39,286 bases of DNA from assembly GCA_021851885.1 (NCBI GenBank), contig JAJZBS010000014.1, positions 1-39,286 of the forward strand, read 5' to 3'. Position numbers and translations under genes: made by a program. The notes under the pieces were generated by a model. That model saw nothing but the letters and a program-made list of their open reading frames with translations. It made no database searches and had not been told where the DNA came from. This document shows positions 1 through 7,891 of the stretch, one piece after another. Source of the stretch: Actinomycetes bacterium (lineage in GTDB: Bacteria > Actinomycetota > Acidimicrobiia > Acidimicrobiales > JAMCQF01). The stretch's first letter is position 1. Every line of letters begins with the position of its first letter.

Positions 1-798
1 CGTCGGCCCGGCGGCGAGGACCATCGCCAGGCGCGCCGGATCGGTCGGAAGGCCGGCGGCAGAGACCACGACCGCGCGCAGGCGCGCCTTGACCGGCGGT
101 GGCGTCGACCCTGCCGTCCCCGGATCGACTCCGTTGAGCGCAGTTCCGAGGGCTACGGGCCCCATCCCCTCCCACGCGAGCTCGTCGGCCAGAGTCGGGA
201 AGGTCAATGGGCTCCGCCGCACGGTGGCCGAGCTCCCGCCGGCCGCGTCGATGCTGGCGTTGTCCGTGGCGGTGTAGTCGGCGACGGCCGTCGTGATCGG
301 CGGGCCGCCCCCGATCCGGTACTGGGCGACATTGACCTCGTAGAGGGCCGTCGTCGTGACGTCGAGGAGGCGGCCGGGGCCGGGTGCAAGGGGGGCGGCC
401 CCGGCCGCCATAGCCGCCTCGTCGAGCACCGAGGCGGCGGCCGACGCGCTCCCTCCGAGGCGTCCCGGGAGGAGGGTCGAGACCAGCAGGACCGTGACGG
501 TCGCCACGGCCGCCGCCGCCGTGACGACAGCAACGCGCACAGGGGCAAGCACGGCGGTGCGCGCAGTGGGAAGGGCGCACACCGGGAAGATCCGCCGGCG
601 CTGCGTGCCGAGCGACCGGGCCCACCGGCGGACGAGCCGCGTCTGGGCCCGGCCGAGCGTGATCGGTTGGGTCCCCCCGGCGACCTTCGTCCAGGTCCAG
701 CGTGCCTGGGCGGAGCGCCCGGACGGCGCCGGCGCGTTCCGGGCGGGGTCGATCTCGGCGACCAACTCGTCGAGGCGCACGAGGTCGGAAGCGGTCAC
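1..798 (-). CDS. Membrane-anchored CU044_5270-like protein, putative anti-sigma partner (partial, C-terminus outside window)
   Basis: The reverse strand stays open from a GTG at 798 to the window edge (266 codons). The GTG overlaps the TGA of the upstream sigma gene as GTGA, so the two are translationally coupled. The N-terminus begins TASDLVRLDELVAEIDPARN, typical of CU044_5270-family proteins that follow ECF sigma genes in Actinobacteria. A cytosolic part of about 75 residues, rich in Arg near its end, leads to one transmembrane segment (about residues 84-110, Ala/Val-rich). The outside part has the family's ASVLDEAA start and an LPTDPARL motif near the cut end. The likely role is to hold or regulate the sigma factor at the membrane; this is inferred from position and architecture, since no zinc anti-sigma motif is present. 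Confidence 0.72.
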   Translation of the reverse strand, partial: MTASDLVRLDELVAEIDPARNAPAPSGRSAQARWTWTKVAGGTQPITLGRAQTRLVRRWARSLGTQRRRIFPVCALPTARTAVLAPVRVAVVTAAAAVATVTVLLVSTLLPGRLGGSASAAASVLDEAAMAAGAAPLAPGPGRLLDVTTTALYEVNVAQYRIGGGPPITTAVADYTATDNASIDAAGGSSATVRRSPLTFPTLADELAWEGMGPVALGTALNGVDPGTAGSTPPPVKARLRAVVVSAAGLPTDPARLAMVLAAGPT

Positions 799-1496
799 GC
801 GCCGTCCCGCCCTTGCCCGGTGCTCTCCTCCGGGCGCCAGCGCCCGGTCGGGGGAGGAGACGGGGGCGCTGCATTCCGGTCGTCGCGAGAGCGCAGTCCG
901 GGAGCGTCCGTGAGCAGCTGGGCGCGCAGCCGCTGGCGCGCCTTGTGGAGGCGGATGGAGACGGCGTTGGGCGTGCAGCCGAGCATGCGGCCTATCTCGG
1001 CGTGGTCGAGCTCCTCCCAGAGGGCGAGACGCAGGATCTCCTGGTCGAGCGGGCCCAGCTTTCCCATCGCGGTCCGGACCAGTTCGTGGAGCTCGACCAG
1101 GTCGTCGGCGTCTGCGCTCGCTGCGGCGTGCGCGGCGTCCTCGTGCGCGGGGGCTCTCCGGACGCCGAGCGGGGGCAGGGCCAGAGCGCCGAGCCTGCGG
1201 CGCAGGAGGAAGCGGCGCGTCGCGCTCCGGCGGTGGTTGCGCAGGACTCCGTAGGCGAAGGCGTAGAGCCAGAGGAGCTCGTCTTGTTCGCCGGGCAGCG
1301 CGTCGCGACAGCGCCACGCCACCGCGAAGACCTCGGCAACGACGTCGGCGACGTCGTTGCGTGCGTCCGGCGAGAGGCGCCGCAGGACGTATGTGTAGAC
1401 GGCCGGGTACCGGCGTTGGTAGAGCGCTTCGAATCGCTCGCGCGCCGTCGCCGGCGATCCGTCCGCGTCTACCGGCGTATCCTCACGCTCCCACAT
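795..1496 (-). CDS. ECF-family RNA polymerase sigma factor
   Basis: A 233-residue sigma-70 family protein with region 2 near residues 22-85 (YPAVYTYVLRRL, then DVVAEVFAVAWR) and region 4 near 145-195 (LDQEILRLALWEELDHAEI followed by the helix-turn-helix MLGCTPNAVSIRLHKARQRL). It directs RNA polymerase to a small stress or envelope regulon. I chose ATG 1496, which is preceded by a GGGGG stretch and by a TATAAA-like -10 at 1510-1515. An in-frame ATG at 1559 would add 21 residues without sigma similarity and would lie upstream of that -10. The C-terminal tail is Pro/Arg-rich and disordered. It is co-transcribed with the membrane partner at 1-798 and is divergent from the second sigma gene at 1630. 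Confidence 0.88.
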   Translation of the reverse strand: MWEREDTPVDADGSPATARERFEALYQRRYPAVYTYVLRRLSPDARNDVADVVAEVFAVAWRCRDALPGEQDELLWLYAFAYGVLRNHRRSATRRFLLRRRLGALALPPLGVRRAPAHEDAAHAAASADADDLVELHELVRTAMGKLGPLDQEILRLALWEELDHAEIGRMLGCTPNAVSIRLHKARQRLRAQLLTDAPGLRSRDDRNAAPPSPPPTGRWRPEESTGQGRDGA

Positions 1497-1509
1497 GGCC
1501 CCCACGCCA

Positions 1510-1515
1510 TTTATA
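1510..1515 (-). promoter_or_regulatory. Putative -10 box (TATAAA) for the minus-strand ECF sigma gene
   Basis: TATAAA on the minus strand lies 13 bases before ATG 1496, in one of the few AT-rich spots here. No clear sigma-A -35 is seen 17 bases upstream, so an ECF-type upstream element is possible. Confidence 0.35.
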
Positions 1516-1617
1516 TGTCCGGCTCGACCCGGATTCTTTCCGTTTCTCTTGATTTCCACAGGATGTCCACAGCCAGGCCCTCCTGGTGGGGCCCTTCCAG
1601 AGCCGCCGCTCTGGCAG

Positions 1618-1623
1618 TAGGGT
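1618..1623 (+). promoter_or_regulatory. -10 box (TAGGGT) of a leaderless promoter for the SigR-like gene
   Basis: TAGGGT fits TANNNT and ends 6 bases before GTG 1630, so transcription should begin at or next to the start codon. The same arrangement recurs at several other genes in the window. Confidence 0.5.
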
Positions 1624-1629
1624 GCAACT

Positions 1630-2265
1630 GTGGCTGATCAGGCACGCTTCGCGGAGGCCGCCATGGAGCACGTGCAGGCTCTCTACAGCGCGGCGCTCCG
1701 GATGACCCGGAATCCGGCCGATGCCGAGGACCTCGTCCAGGAGACGTTCCTGCGGGCATTCCGGGCCTATGGCAGCTTCGAGGAAGGCACCAACCTCAAG
1801 GCCTGGCTCTACCGGATCCTAACGAACGCCTTCATCAACAAGTACCGCTCCGCCCAGAGGCGCCCGACGCAAACCGACGTCGAGGACATCGACGCACTCT
1901 TCCTCTACCGCCACCTGCACCGCCTTCCCCCGTCGGCTGCAGGCAAGAGCGCCGAGGACGAGGTCCTCGACTCCATGACCGACAGCGAGGTCAAAGAGGC
2001 TCTCGAGTCGCTCCCGGAGAGCTTCCGGCTCGCGGTTTTGCTTGCGGACGTGGAGGGATTCTCCTACAAGGAGATCGCAGAGATCACCGGCGTGCCGATC
2101 GGTACGGTGATGAGCCGCATCCACCGTGGAAGAAAGGCGCTGCAGAAGGCGTTGCTCGATTTTGCAGTACGTAGCGGCTGGGTGCACGAAGGCCAAGGTG
2201 GCCGACCAGGTGACGGCGCCGCGGCCGGAGCTGTCACCGCAGGTGTGGACAGAGGAGGGAGGTGA
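1630..2265 (+). CDS. sigR: SigR/SigH-like ECF sigma factor (redox stress type)
   Basis: A 211-residue ECF sigma factor very like the actinobacterial SigR/SigH/RpoE group that controls thiol-oxidative and heat stress genes. Region 2 spans about residues 12-75 ([55 protein letters not shown]) and region 4 about 118-172 ([20 protein letters not shown], then [17 protein letters not shown]). The C-terminal 35 residues are Gly-rich and not conserved. The GTG start at 1630 fits a leaderless promoter (TAGGGT 6 bases upstream); ATG 1663 is the alternative. The stop overlaps the start of the zinc anti-sigma gene as GTGA, the standard sigR-rsrA arrangement. Confidence 0.93.
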   Translation: MADQARFAEAAMEHVQALYSAALRMTRNPADAEDLVQETFLRAFRAYGSFEEGTNLKAWLYRILTNAFINKYRSAQRRPTQTDVEDIDALFLYRHLHRLPPSAAGKSAEDEVLDSMTDSEVKEALESLPESFRLAVLLADVEGFSYKEIAEITGVPIGTVMSRIHRGRKALQKALLDFAVRSGWVHEGQGGRPGDGAAAGAVTAGVDRGGR

Positions 2266-2645
2266 GCGTGAAAGAGGGCAGGGGACCTGGCGGAGAAGAA
2301 CCCGTCGGGAACAGAGCCGCGCCGGGAGCCGGCTCCGTGCCGCTGCATGCGGACTGCAGCGAGACTGTCGCCAGGCTGTACTTCTTCCTCGACGGAGCGC
2401 TCACCGAGGAGAAGCGTGAGGCCATAGCCCGCCACCTCGACGAGTGCCGGCCCTGCCTGGAGGCCTTCGACTTCGAAGCCGAGCTACGCCGGATCATCGC
2501 GAGCCGCTGCCGCGACGAGATCCCGGAGGGTCTGCGCGGGCGCATCCTCGCCGCCCTCGAACAGGAGAGGGCCATCGGTCCGGCCGAGCGGATGGCGGTC
2601 GATCCGGGCTTGCCGTCGAGCCCGTTCGAGCAGGGCGCCCTGTAG
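2262..2645 (+). CDS. rsrA: RsrA-like zinc-binding redox anti-sigma factor
   Basis: A 127-residue protein with the zinc-associated anti-sigma signature: Cys32, then His58-x3-Cys62-x2-Cys65 (HLDECRPC). The 26-residue spacing from the first Cys to the His matches RsrA, where oxidation of the equivalent cysteines to a disulfide ejects zinc and frees SigR. A further Cys82 sits where RsrA carries extra cysteines. Helix [17 protein letters not shown] also matches the family. The N-terminal 28 residues are Gly/Pro-rich and look dispensable. GTG 2262 overlaps the sigma stop; an AGGAGGGAGG purine run just upstream also suits a start at GTG 2268. It should act in the cytosol as the negative regulator of the preceding sigma. 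Confidence 0.9.
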   Translation: MSVKEGRGPGGEEPVGNRAAPGAGSVPLHADCSETVARLYFFLDGALTEEKREAIARHLDECRPCLEAFDFEAELRRIIASRCRDEIPEGLRGRILAALEQERAIGPAERMAVDPGLPSSPFEQGAL

Positions 2646-2731
2646 CCGATCGAGCCGCTGGTGCCGGCGCTCCGGCTTGCGGGAAGATGCGGCGGCTCCG
2701 GTCCGCCGGTGGTGGGAGGACGGTCGCCGAC

Positions 2732-2737
2732 TAGCTT
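2732..2737 (+). promoter_or_regulatory. Putative -10 box (TAGCTT) before the zinc metalloprotease-like gene
   Basis: TAGCTT is 2 bases before ATG 2740 and 8 bases before the in-frame GTG 2746. If it is a leaderless promoter like others in the window, translation would begin at GTG 2746. Confidence 0.35.
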
Positions 2738-2739
2738 GG

Positions 2740-3864
2740 ATGCGCGTGCCCGCTTCTTCAGAGCAGAGCCTCACGGTGGCCGACCTCATTGCCTGGGATG
2801 TGGCAGAACGCGTGGCGGTGCGGGTGGGATCGCTGCGCGACCCCCTGGCGGGATACGTGCCAAGCGGGTCGTCGGCACCGGCCGCCGTCGAGGCCGACTT
2901 TGCCGAGCTGACCGCCGTCGCCGAGATCCGGGTCAGTGCCGTCACCGGCCTGCACTCTGCGGCCGGCCCGGCACGGGCGAAAGTTTGTGACCGGGCGGGG
3001 TGGGTGCATGCAAACATCGCTTCCTTCCAGCGGCTGCTCGCCCCGGTTGCGTCGAAGCTCGGCGCTGCCAACGTCCCGCCGGCGCTCCGTCCTGTCAGCC
3101 GCGGCGCCGCCGGGCTCCAGATGGGCCTGCTGCTCGGCTGGATGTCGGGGCGGGTCCTCGGTCAGTACGACCTGTTGCTCACCGAGGAGGCCGACGCCGA
3201 CGACCAGGACATCGTCTACTTCGTCGGCCCGAACGTCGTGGCCATGGAGAGGCGGTACGGCTTCGCGCCGCGCCAGTTCCGCCTCTGGCTCGCCCTGCAC
3301 GAAGTGACCCACCGGATGCAGTTCACAGGGGTTCCGTGGCTGCGCGCCTACTTCCTCTCCCTCGTCGACGACGTGGTCTCTTCCATGGAGACCGATCCTC
3401 GCCATCTCGTGGAGGCGTTGCGCCGGGCCGTCGCCGAGATCCGGGCGGGGCGCAACCCCCTCGAGGAGTCGGGGATCGCAGGGCTGGTCGCCGGGAGTGC
3501 CCAGCGCGCCGCCATCGGTCGTGTCCAAGCGCTCATGAGCCTGCTGGAAGGCCACGGGGACGTGACCATGGACAGGGCGGGAGCCGACGAGATCCCCGGA
3601 GCAGCCCGCTTCGGTGCGGTCCTGCGCCAACGGCGCCGCAAGGTCGGCGGCGCGGCCAAGCTCCTCCGCCAGGCCGTCGGGATCGAGTCGAAGTTGCGCC
3701 AGTATGAGCAGGGCGAGCGTTTCATCGCCGCCGTCGAGGCCGCCGGAGGCCCGGAGCTCCTCTCCCGGGTGTGGCAGGGGCCGCAGTGGCTGCCCTCCCT
3801 CGACGAGATCGGCGCGCCGGCCACGTGGGTGGATCGTGTCCGCACGGCAGTGGCCGCCGACTGA
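2740..3864 (+). CDS. Zinc-dependent metalloprotease-like protein (DUF2342, putative hydrolase)
   Basis: A protein of about 374 residues of the actinobacterial DUF2342 family, sometimes labelled coenzyme F420 biosynthesis-associated. Its key feature is HEVTH at about residues 187-191 in the stretch LWLALHEVTHRMQFTGVPWL, a zincin-type HExxH site. Other family blocks are GWVHANIASFQRLLAP near residue 87 and GLQMGLLLGWMSGRVLGQYD near 125. No signal peptide or membrane segment is seen, so it should be cytosolic. Its position just before tilS and hpt is conserved in Actinobacteria. The substrate is unknown. Start choice is uncertain: ATG 2740, or GTG 2746 if the promoter at 2732 is leaderless; an ATG at 2677 would extend into non-conserved sequence. 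Confidence 0.85.
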   Translation: MRVPASSEQSLTVADLIAWDVAERVAVRVGSLRDPLAGYVPSGSSAPAAVEADFAELTAVAEIRVSAVTGLHSAAGPARAKVCDRAGWVHANIASFQRLLAPVASKLGAANVPPALRPVSRGAAGLQMGLLLGWMSGRVLGQYDLLLTEEADADDQDIVYFVGPNVVAMERRYGFAPRQFRLWLALHEVTHRMQFTGVPWLRAYFLSLVDDVVSSMETDPRHLVEALRRAVAEIRAGRNPLEESGIAGLVAGSAQRAAIGRVQALMSLLEGHGDVTMDRAGADEIPGAARFGAVLRQRRRKVGGAAKLLRQAVGIESKLRQYEQGERFIAAVEAAGGPELLSRVWQGPQWLPSLDEIGAPATWVDRVRTAVAAD

Positions 3865-4882
3865 CGGAGGGCCGAGCTCCTCTCCTGGTGCCGAGGCGCC
3901 CGCAGAGGAGGCGGCCGCGATCCCCCGTGCGCTCCTGGATGCCGTGGCCGCCCCCCTGCTTGCACGCTGCACGTTCCCCCAGGGCGGCGGCGCACTGTGG
4001 TGCGCCGTGTCCGGAGGGGCCGACTCGACGGCGCTGCTCGCCTTGGCGGTGGCAGCCGGCTGCGCCGCCGCCGCCTTCCATGTCGACCATGGGTTGCGGC
4101 AGGGCTCTCTTGCGGAAGGCATCCTCGTCGCGACGAACGCGCAGAGACTCGGTGCTCGTTTTGCCGGCTCACGCGTGCGAATCGCGGCGGGCCCGAATCT
4201 CGAAGAGCGCGCTCGCCAGGCGCGCCTGTCGGCGTTGCCGCCCGGAGCTGCCACCGGCCATACGGCAGACGACCAGGCCGAGACGGTCATGCTGAACATG
4301 CTGCGGGGCGCCGGGGCGAGCGGTCTCGCCGGCATGCGGCCCGGCCCGCGCCACCCGATCCTGGCCCTGCGCCGGGAGGAGACGGTTGCGGTGTGCAGAC
4401 GCCTCGGACTGGAGTTCGTCGACGACCCGACCAACGCCGAGCTGACCCAGCGCCGCAACCGCGTCCGCCACGAGCTGCTCCCCCTGTGCGCCGCGATCGC
4501 CGAGCGGGACGTCGCCGCCGTCCTGGCGCGCCAGGCCCGCCTGTTTGCCGACGACGCCGACCTCCTGGACGCCCTGTCCACCCGGATCGACCCGAGCTCG
4601 ACGGCCCAGCTCAACGCGGCCCCTCCGCCGCTCGCGCGCCGCGCCGTACGCAGGTGGCTGCAAGGGAGTGGCCCCCACCCGCCGTCGGCCGCCGAGGTCG
4701 AGCGGGTGCTGAGCGTGGCCCGCAACGAGATCCTGGCGACCGAAGTCGCCGGGGGCAGGCGCGTGGCACGCCGGCGCGGAAGGCTCTCCGTCGTCGGGCC
4801 CCTGAGACTAGAGTCTGACGCCGGCGACAGCGCGAGCCGGGCGGACGATGGTCAAACGAGCATGAGCGTCACACGAGCATGA
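3836..4882 (+). CDS. tilS: tRNA(Ile)-lysidine synthase
   Basis: An N-type ATP pyrophosphatase that attaches lysine to C34 of tRNA-Ile(CAU), so that it reads AUA. The PP-loop SGGADS is at residues 59-64, followed by AAFHVDHGLR, the GHTADDQAETVMLNML motif, then FVDDPTNAELTQRRNRVRHE, all diagnostic of TilS. The C-terminal tRNA-binding part is short and degenerate. The start is uncertain: no ATG is available. GTG 3836 overlaps the upstream gene by 29 bases and keeps the N-terminal helix IPRALLDAVAAPLLAR; GTG 3944 would cut that helix. The stop overlaps hpt as ATGA. A tilS-hpt pair is standard in Actinobacteria. Confidence 0.9.
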   Translation: MSARQWPPTDGGPSSSPGAEAPAEEAAAIPRALLDAVAAPLLARCTFPQGGGALWCAVSGGADSTALLALAVAAGCAAAAFHVDHGLRQGSLAEGILVATNAQRLGARFAGSRVRIAAGPNLEERARQARLSALPPGAATGHTADDQAETVMLNMLRGAGASGLAGMRPGPRHPILALRREETVAVCRRLGLEFVDDPTNAELTQRRNRVRHELLPLCAAIAERDVAAVLARQARLFADDADLLDALSTRIDPSSTAQLNAAPPPLARRAVRRWLQGSGPHPPSAAEVERVLSVARNEILATEVAGGRRVARRRGRLSVVGPLRLESDAGDSASRADDGQTSMSVTRA

Positions 4883-5475
4883 GCACAGCCCACCCCGTTC
4901 GCGACGACCCCCTCCTTGGCCCCGTCGTCGTCTCCGAGAAGGAGATCCGGGACCGCGTCGTCGAGCTCGGCGAACAGATCACCCGGGACTACGGAGACCG
5001 CCCGCCGTTGCTCGTCGGCGTGCTCAAGGGTGCATTCGTCTTCTCGAGCGACCTGTCCCGGGCCATCCGCCTCCCCGTCGAAATGGACTTCATGGCCGTC
5101 GCCTCGTACGGGACGGCCACGAAGACGAGTGGGGTCGTGCGGATCGTCAAGGACCTCGACCAGGATCTGACGGGCCGCCACGTCGTCGTCGTGGAGGACA
5201 TCGTCGACTCGGGCTTGACCCTGTCGTACCTGCGCCGGAGCCTTCTCGCCCGTTCGCCTGCGAGCCTCGAGGTCTGTGCTCTGCTCGTCAAAGAGGGCCA
5301 GCAGCGGACCCGTCTCGACCTTCGCTACGTCGGCTTTCCGATCCCGCCGTCCTTCGTCGTCGGCTACGGATTGGATGTCGCCGAGCGGTACCGGAACCTG
5401 CGCGACGTGCATGCCTTCCTCGGTGATCCGGAGCCGGGGATCGCACGAGACCCGGGCGCAAGCTTTACACGATGA
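4879..5475 (+). CDS. hpt: Hypoxanthine-guanine phosphoribosyltransferase
   Basis: A 198-residue purine salvage enzyme that converts hypoxanthine or guanine plus PRPP to IMP or GMP. The PRPP-binding loop [14 protein letters not shown] is near residues 100-113, with [16 protein letters not shown] upstream and the base-binding [20 protein letters not shown] near the end. Length and order match type I HPRTs of Gram-positives. It overlaps tilS (ATGA at 4879) and folE (ATGA at 5472). In most Actinobacteria ftsH sits between hpt and folE; here it is missing and the two genes overlap directly. The last 20 residues are not conserved. Confidence 0.95.
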   Translation: MSTAHPVRDDPLLGPVVVSEKEIRDRVVELGEQITRDYGDRPPLLVGVLKGAFVFSSDLSRAIRLPVEMDFMAVASYGTATKTSGVVRIVKDLDQDLTGRHVVVVEDIVDSGLTLSYLRRSLLARSPASLEVCALLVKEGQQRTRLDLRYVGFPIPPSFVVGYGLDVAERYRNLRDVHAFLGDPEPGIARDPGASFTR

Positions 5476-6038
5476 CAGTAGATCAGGACGCGATAGAACG
5501 AGCCGTCCGGGACCTACTCGTTGCCGTCGGTGAGGACGTGACTCGCGACGGCCTCCTCGCGACCCCAACGCGCGTTGCGAAGATGTACGCCGAGCTGTTC
5601 GAAGGAGCGGAGGACCCGGCACGCCACTTGGCCGTTACCTTCGCCGCCGACCACGACGAGATGGTCATGGTGCGCGACATCCCCTTCACCTCTTTGTGCG
5701 AGCATCACATCGTCCCGTTCATCGGGCACGCTCATGTCGCGTACATCCCCAACGAGGACGGCCGGATCACCGGCCTGTCGAAGCTGGCCCGGGTCGTCGA
5801 CGGCTTCGCCCGGCGGCTGCAGGTCCAAGAGCGCATGACGACCCAGATCGCCGAAGCCCTCGAGAAGACCCTTGTGCCGCGCGGCGTCCTCGTCGTCGTC
5901 GAGGCGGAGCACCTGTGCATGTCCATGCGCGGGGTGAAGAAGCCCGGGACCCTCACAGTGACCTCCGCCGTACGCGGGCTGTTCCGCGAGAACGCGTCAA
6001 CCCGCGCCGAGGCGATGCAGTTCCTCCGCCGTGGCTGA
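5472..6038 (+). CDS. folE: GTP cyclohydrolase I
   Basis: A 188-residue enzyme opening the folate pathway by converting GTP to 7,8-dihydroneopterin triphosphate. The zinc-site Cys and His are in [14 protein letters not shown] (about residues 73-86) and the second Cys is in [12 protein letters not shown] (about 146-157). Substrate-binding blocks [20 protein letters not shown] and [10 protein letters not shown] are intact. The length is that of bacterial FolE. It starts inside the end of hpt (ATGA) and overlaps folP by 8 bases, so it belongs to one translationally coupled unit that continues through folP, folB and folK. Confidence 0.97.
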   Translation: MTVDQDAIERAVRDLLVAVGEDVTRDGLLATPTRVAKMYAELFEGAEDPARHLAVTFAADHDEMVMVRDIPFTSLCEHHIVPFIGHAHVAYIPNEDGRITGLSKLARVVDGFARRLQVQERMTTQIAEALEKTLVPRGVLVVVEAEHLCMSMRGVKKPGTLTVTSAVRGLFRENASTRAEAMQFLRRG

Positions 6039-6930
6039 GGACCCGCAGCCCCTGGACGACCGGTGGCCGGTGCGGCGGTACTGTGGCGACGTGCGTGCCC
6101 TTGTCATGGGCGTCTTGAACGTGACGCCTGACTCCTTCTGCGACGGTGGGGCGTACTTTGATCAGCGGCGCGCCATCGCCCGGGGCCTCGAGATGGTGGC
6201 GGAGGGCGCCGACATCGTCGACGTGGGAGGCGAGTCGAGCCGTCCTGGAGCACAGCCTGTGCGCGAAGCCGAGGAGATGCGGCGTGTCCTGCCGGTGATC
6301 GAGCAGCTTGCCGAGCACGTGCGGGTTTCCGTCGACACGGCGAAGCCGGCCGTCGCCCGCGCGGCTGTCGCCGCCGGGGCCACCCTCATCAACGACATCA
6401 GCGCGTCGCTCGCCGAGGTGGCTGCTGCATGCGGTACGGGTTGGGTGGCCATGCACATGAAAGGAACACCTCGCGACATGCAGAACGACCCTCGCTACGC
6501 CGATGTCGTCGTGGAGGTCCGCGACTTCCTCGCCGAGCGTGCGGCCGGGGCGCGGCGGCGCGGCGTCAGCGAGGTCTGGATCGATCCGGGGATCGGTTTC
6601 GGCAAGACGGTCGCGCACAACCTTTCCCTCCTCGCTCACTGCGGTGAGCTCGCAGATCTCGGCTATCCGCTCCTCGTCGGCACGAGCCGCAAGAGCTTTC
6701 TCGGGCGCTTGTTCCCCCTCGCCGACGGCTCGCCGGCACCGCCGGGCGAACGGATCGAAGCCTCTGTTGCGACGGCGGTGTGGGCGGCGGCGGCGGGGGC
6801 TGCCATGGTGCGCGTCCACGACGTCGCGGCAACCGTCCAGGCCCTGACGATCGCCGGGGGCGAGCCTGACGGCGACAAGCGGCCGGATGCGCCCCCGCCC
6901 GCAATGGCAGCCACGGGTCGTCTCGCGTGA
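6031..6930 (+). CDS. folP: Dihydropteroate synthase
   Basis: A 299-residue TIM-barrel enzyme joining p-aminobenzoate to hydroxymethyl-dihydropterin diphosphate; it is the sulfonamide target. The signature blocks are in order: [56 protein letters not shown] and the binding loop GTSRKSFLG. The start is GTG 6031, overlapping folE. The C-terminal 30 residues (Pro/Asp-rich) lie beyond the barrel. The stop overlaps the next gene's ATG at 6927 (ATGA), which places an unusual phosphatase-like gene inside the folate operon. Confidence 0.97.
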   Translation: MAEDPQPLDDRWPVRRYCGDVRALVMGVLNVTPDSFCDGGAYFDQRRAIARGLEMVAEGADIVDVGGESSRPGAQPVREAEEMRRVLPVIEQLAEHVRVSVDTAKPAVARAAVAAGATLINDISASLAEVAAACGTGWVAMHMKGTPRDMQNDPRYADVVVEVRDFLAERAAGARRRGVSEVWIDPGIGFGKTVAHNLSLLAHCGELADLGYPLLVGTSRKSFLGRLFPLADGSPAPPGERIEASVATAVWAAAAGAAMVRVHDVAATVQALTIAGGEPDGDKRPDAPPPAMAATGRLA

Positions 6931-7442
6931 TGCGCGGCAAGTGGGCAGAGGGGATCGCCCCGCGGAACTTCGCTTGGGTCATCAAAGATGGCCTTGCCGT
7001 CAGTGAGCGACCGGGCGGGTTCTCCCGCAACCACCGCCCCGTCCGGCGCAAGGAGGAGATCATCTGGCTGCGCGTCCAGGGATTCAACAGGGTCGTCTCC
7101 CTCCTCGTCTCGCCGCACAACCTCCACGTCTACGAGAAAGAGGGGTTGCCGTCTGTGCACATTCCCCTCCTGGCGGTGGGGGACCCTAGCGGCGTTCTCG
7201 GCGGCCTCTACGGTTCGCTCGACGACTGGCTGGGCCAGAAGGAGAAGGTGCTCGTCCATCAAGAGGAGATGTCCGACCAGGTCATGGGCGTTGCCGCCGG
7301 GTACCTGCTCTGGTCGAAGCGGACCGAGAGCGGTCCGCAGGCGATCATGGCCATCGAGCGCATCATCGGGCGCCAGATGGGCCCGCCGGGCCGGGAGCTC
7401 GTGGCCGTGACGATGGACCTCCGGCGCCCCGGTGACCGCTGA
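6927..7442 (+). CDS. Dual-specificity phosphatase-like protein with degenerate active site (pseudophosphatase)
   Basis: A 171-residue cytosolic protein whose layout matches small protein tyrosine/dual-specificity phosphatases: GIAPRNFAWVIKDGLAVSER, then WLRVQGFNRVVSLLVSP, then HIPLLAVGD, then VLVHQEEMSDQVMGVAAGYL. In active family members the last block reads VLVHC-x5-R; here the nucleophile position is Gln112 and the arginine position Gln118. Both catalytic residues are therefore gone, while the flanking helix (VAAGYLLWSK) is kept. It cannot act by the usual cysteine mechanism and probably binds or regulates something. It overlaps folP and folB and is embedded in the folate operon. The fold assignment is by eye and moderately sure; the loss of Cys and Arg is directly visible. 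Confidence 0.7.
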   Translation: MMRGKWAEGIAPRNFAWVIKDGLAVSERPGGFSRNHRPVRRKEEIIWLRVQGFNRVVSLLVSPHNLHVYEKEGLPSVHIPLLAVGDPSGVLGGLYGSLDDWLGQKEKVLVHQEEMSDQVMGVAAGYLLWSKRTESGPQAIMAIERIIGRQMGPPGRELVAVTMDLRRPGDR

Positions 7443-7818
7443 CCGCATCGAGATCCGCGCGCTGCGAGCCGATGCCATCCACGGCGTGCTCGACCGGGAG
7501 CGGGTCGTAGCACAGCCTTTTGAGGTCGACGTGGATGTCGGCGTCGATATGCGTGCTGCAGCGGCGAGTGACGATATCGCCGACGCCGTCGACTACGCGC
7601 TCGTCGTGGGCCGCGTGCTCGGCGTTCTCGCAGGCCCTCCCCGCCAGCTCCTCGAGCGGCTCGCTTCCGAGGTGGCCGAAGCGGTGCTTGCCCTGCCCGG
7701 GGTGACCGAGGTCACTGTGGACCTTCGCAAGCTAGCCCCCCCGCTCGACGCCGACGTGGCATCCGCCGGGGTGCGCCTGACCCGGGCGCGCAGCGCCGGT
7801 CCGGCCGGGGCCCCGTGA
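7432..7818 (+). CDS. folB: Dihydroneopterin aldolase
   Basis: A 128-residue FolB that cleaves dihydroneopterin to 6-hydroxymethyl-dihydropterin and glycolaldehyde. The family line IHGVLDRERVVAQPFEVDVD is present near residues 16-35, followed by SDDIADAVDYALV and LLERLASEVAEAVL. The Lys near the C-terminus is in VDLRKLAPPL, matching the usual VxKPxAP segment with the first Pro replaced by Leu. The start is GTG 7432, inside the end of the phosphatase-like gene. It is followed by a 73-base gap to folK that holds a hairpin. Confidence 0.93.
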   Translation: MTADRIEIRALRADAIHGVLDRERVVAQPFEVDVDVGVDMRAAAASDDIADAVDYALVVGRVLGVLAGPPRQLLERLASEVAEAVLALPGVTEVTVDLRKLAPPLDADVASAGVRLTRARSAGPAGAP

Positions 7819-7840
7819 GTGCGGCCGGAGCCCTGCGGAG

Positions 7841-7866
7841 GGCCCGGTCTAGCGTGAGGCCGGGCC
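7841..7866. repeat. Inverted repeat GGCCCGG/CCGGGCC between folB and folK
   Basis: A 7-bp perfect stem (7841-7847 with 7860-7866) encloses a 12-base loop that contains TAGCGT (7850-7855), a possible -10 box. It could be an attenuating hairpin or a promoter-associated structure; no U-run follows, so it is not a clear terminator. Confidence 0.35.
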
Positions 7867-7891
7867 GTCCGGTCGGCGCGCGCGAGGCCCT

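Noticed and set aside
1497-1559. Upstream ATG at 1559 for the minus-strand ECF sigma
   Set aside because: The added residues look non-coding, lack a ribosome-binding site, and contain the TATAAA box.
2758-4725. Long minus-strand open frame opposite the metalloprotease and tilS
   Set aside because: Antisense to two recognised proteins; composition is that of a shadow frame.
5472-6038. Missing ftsH as an assembly gap
   Set aside because: hpt and folE overlap cleanly by ATGA, so the absence looks real rather than a gap.
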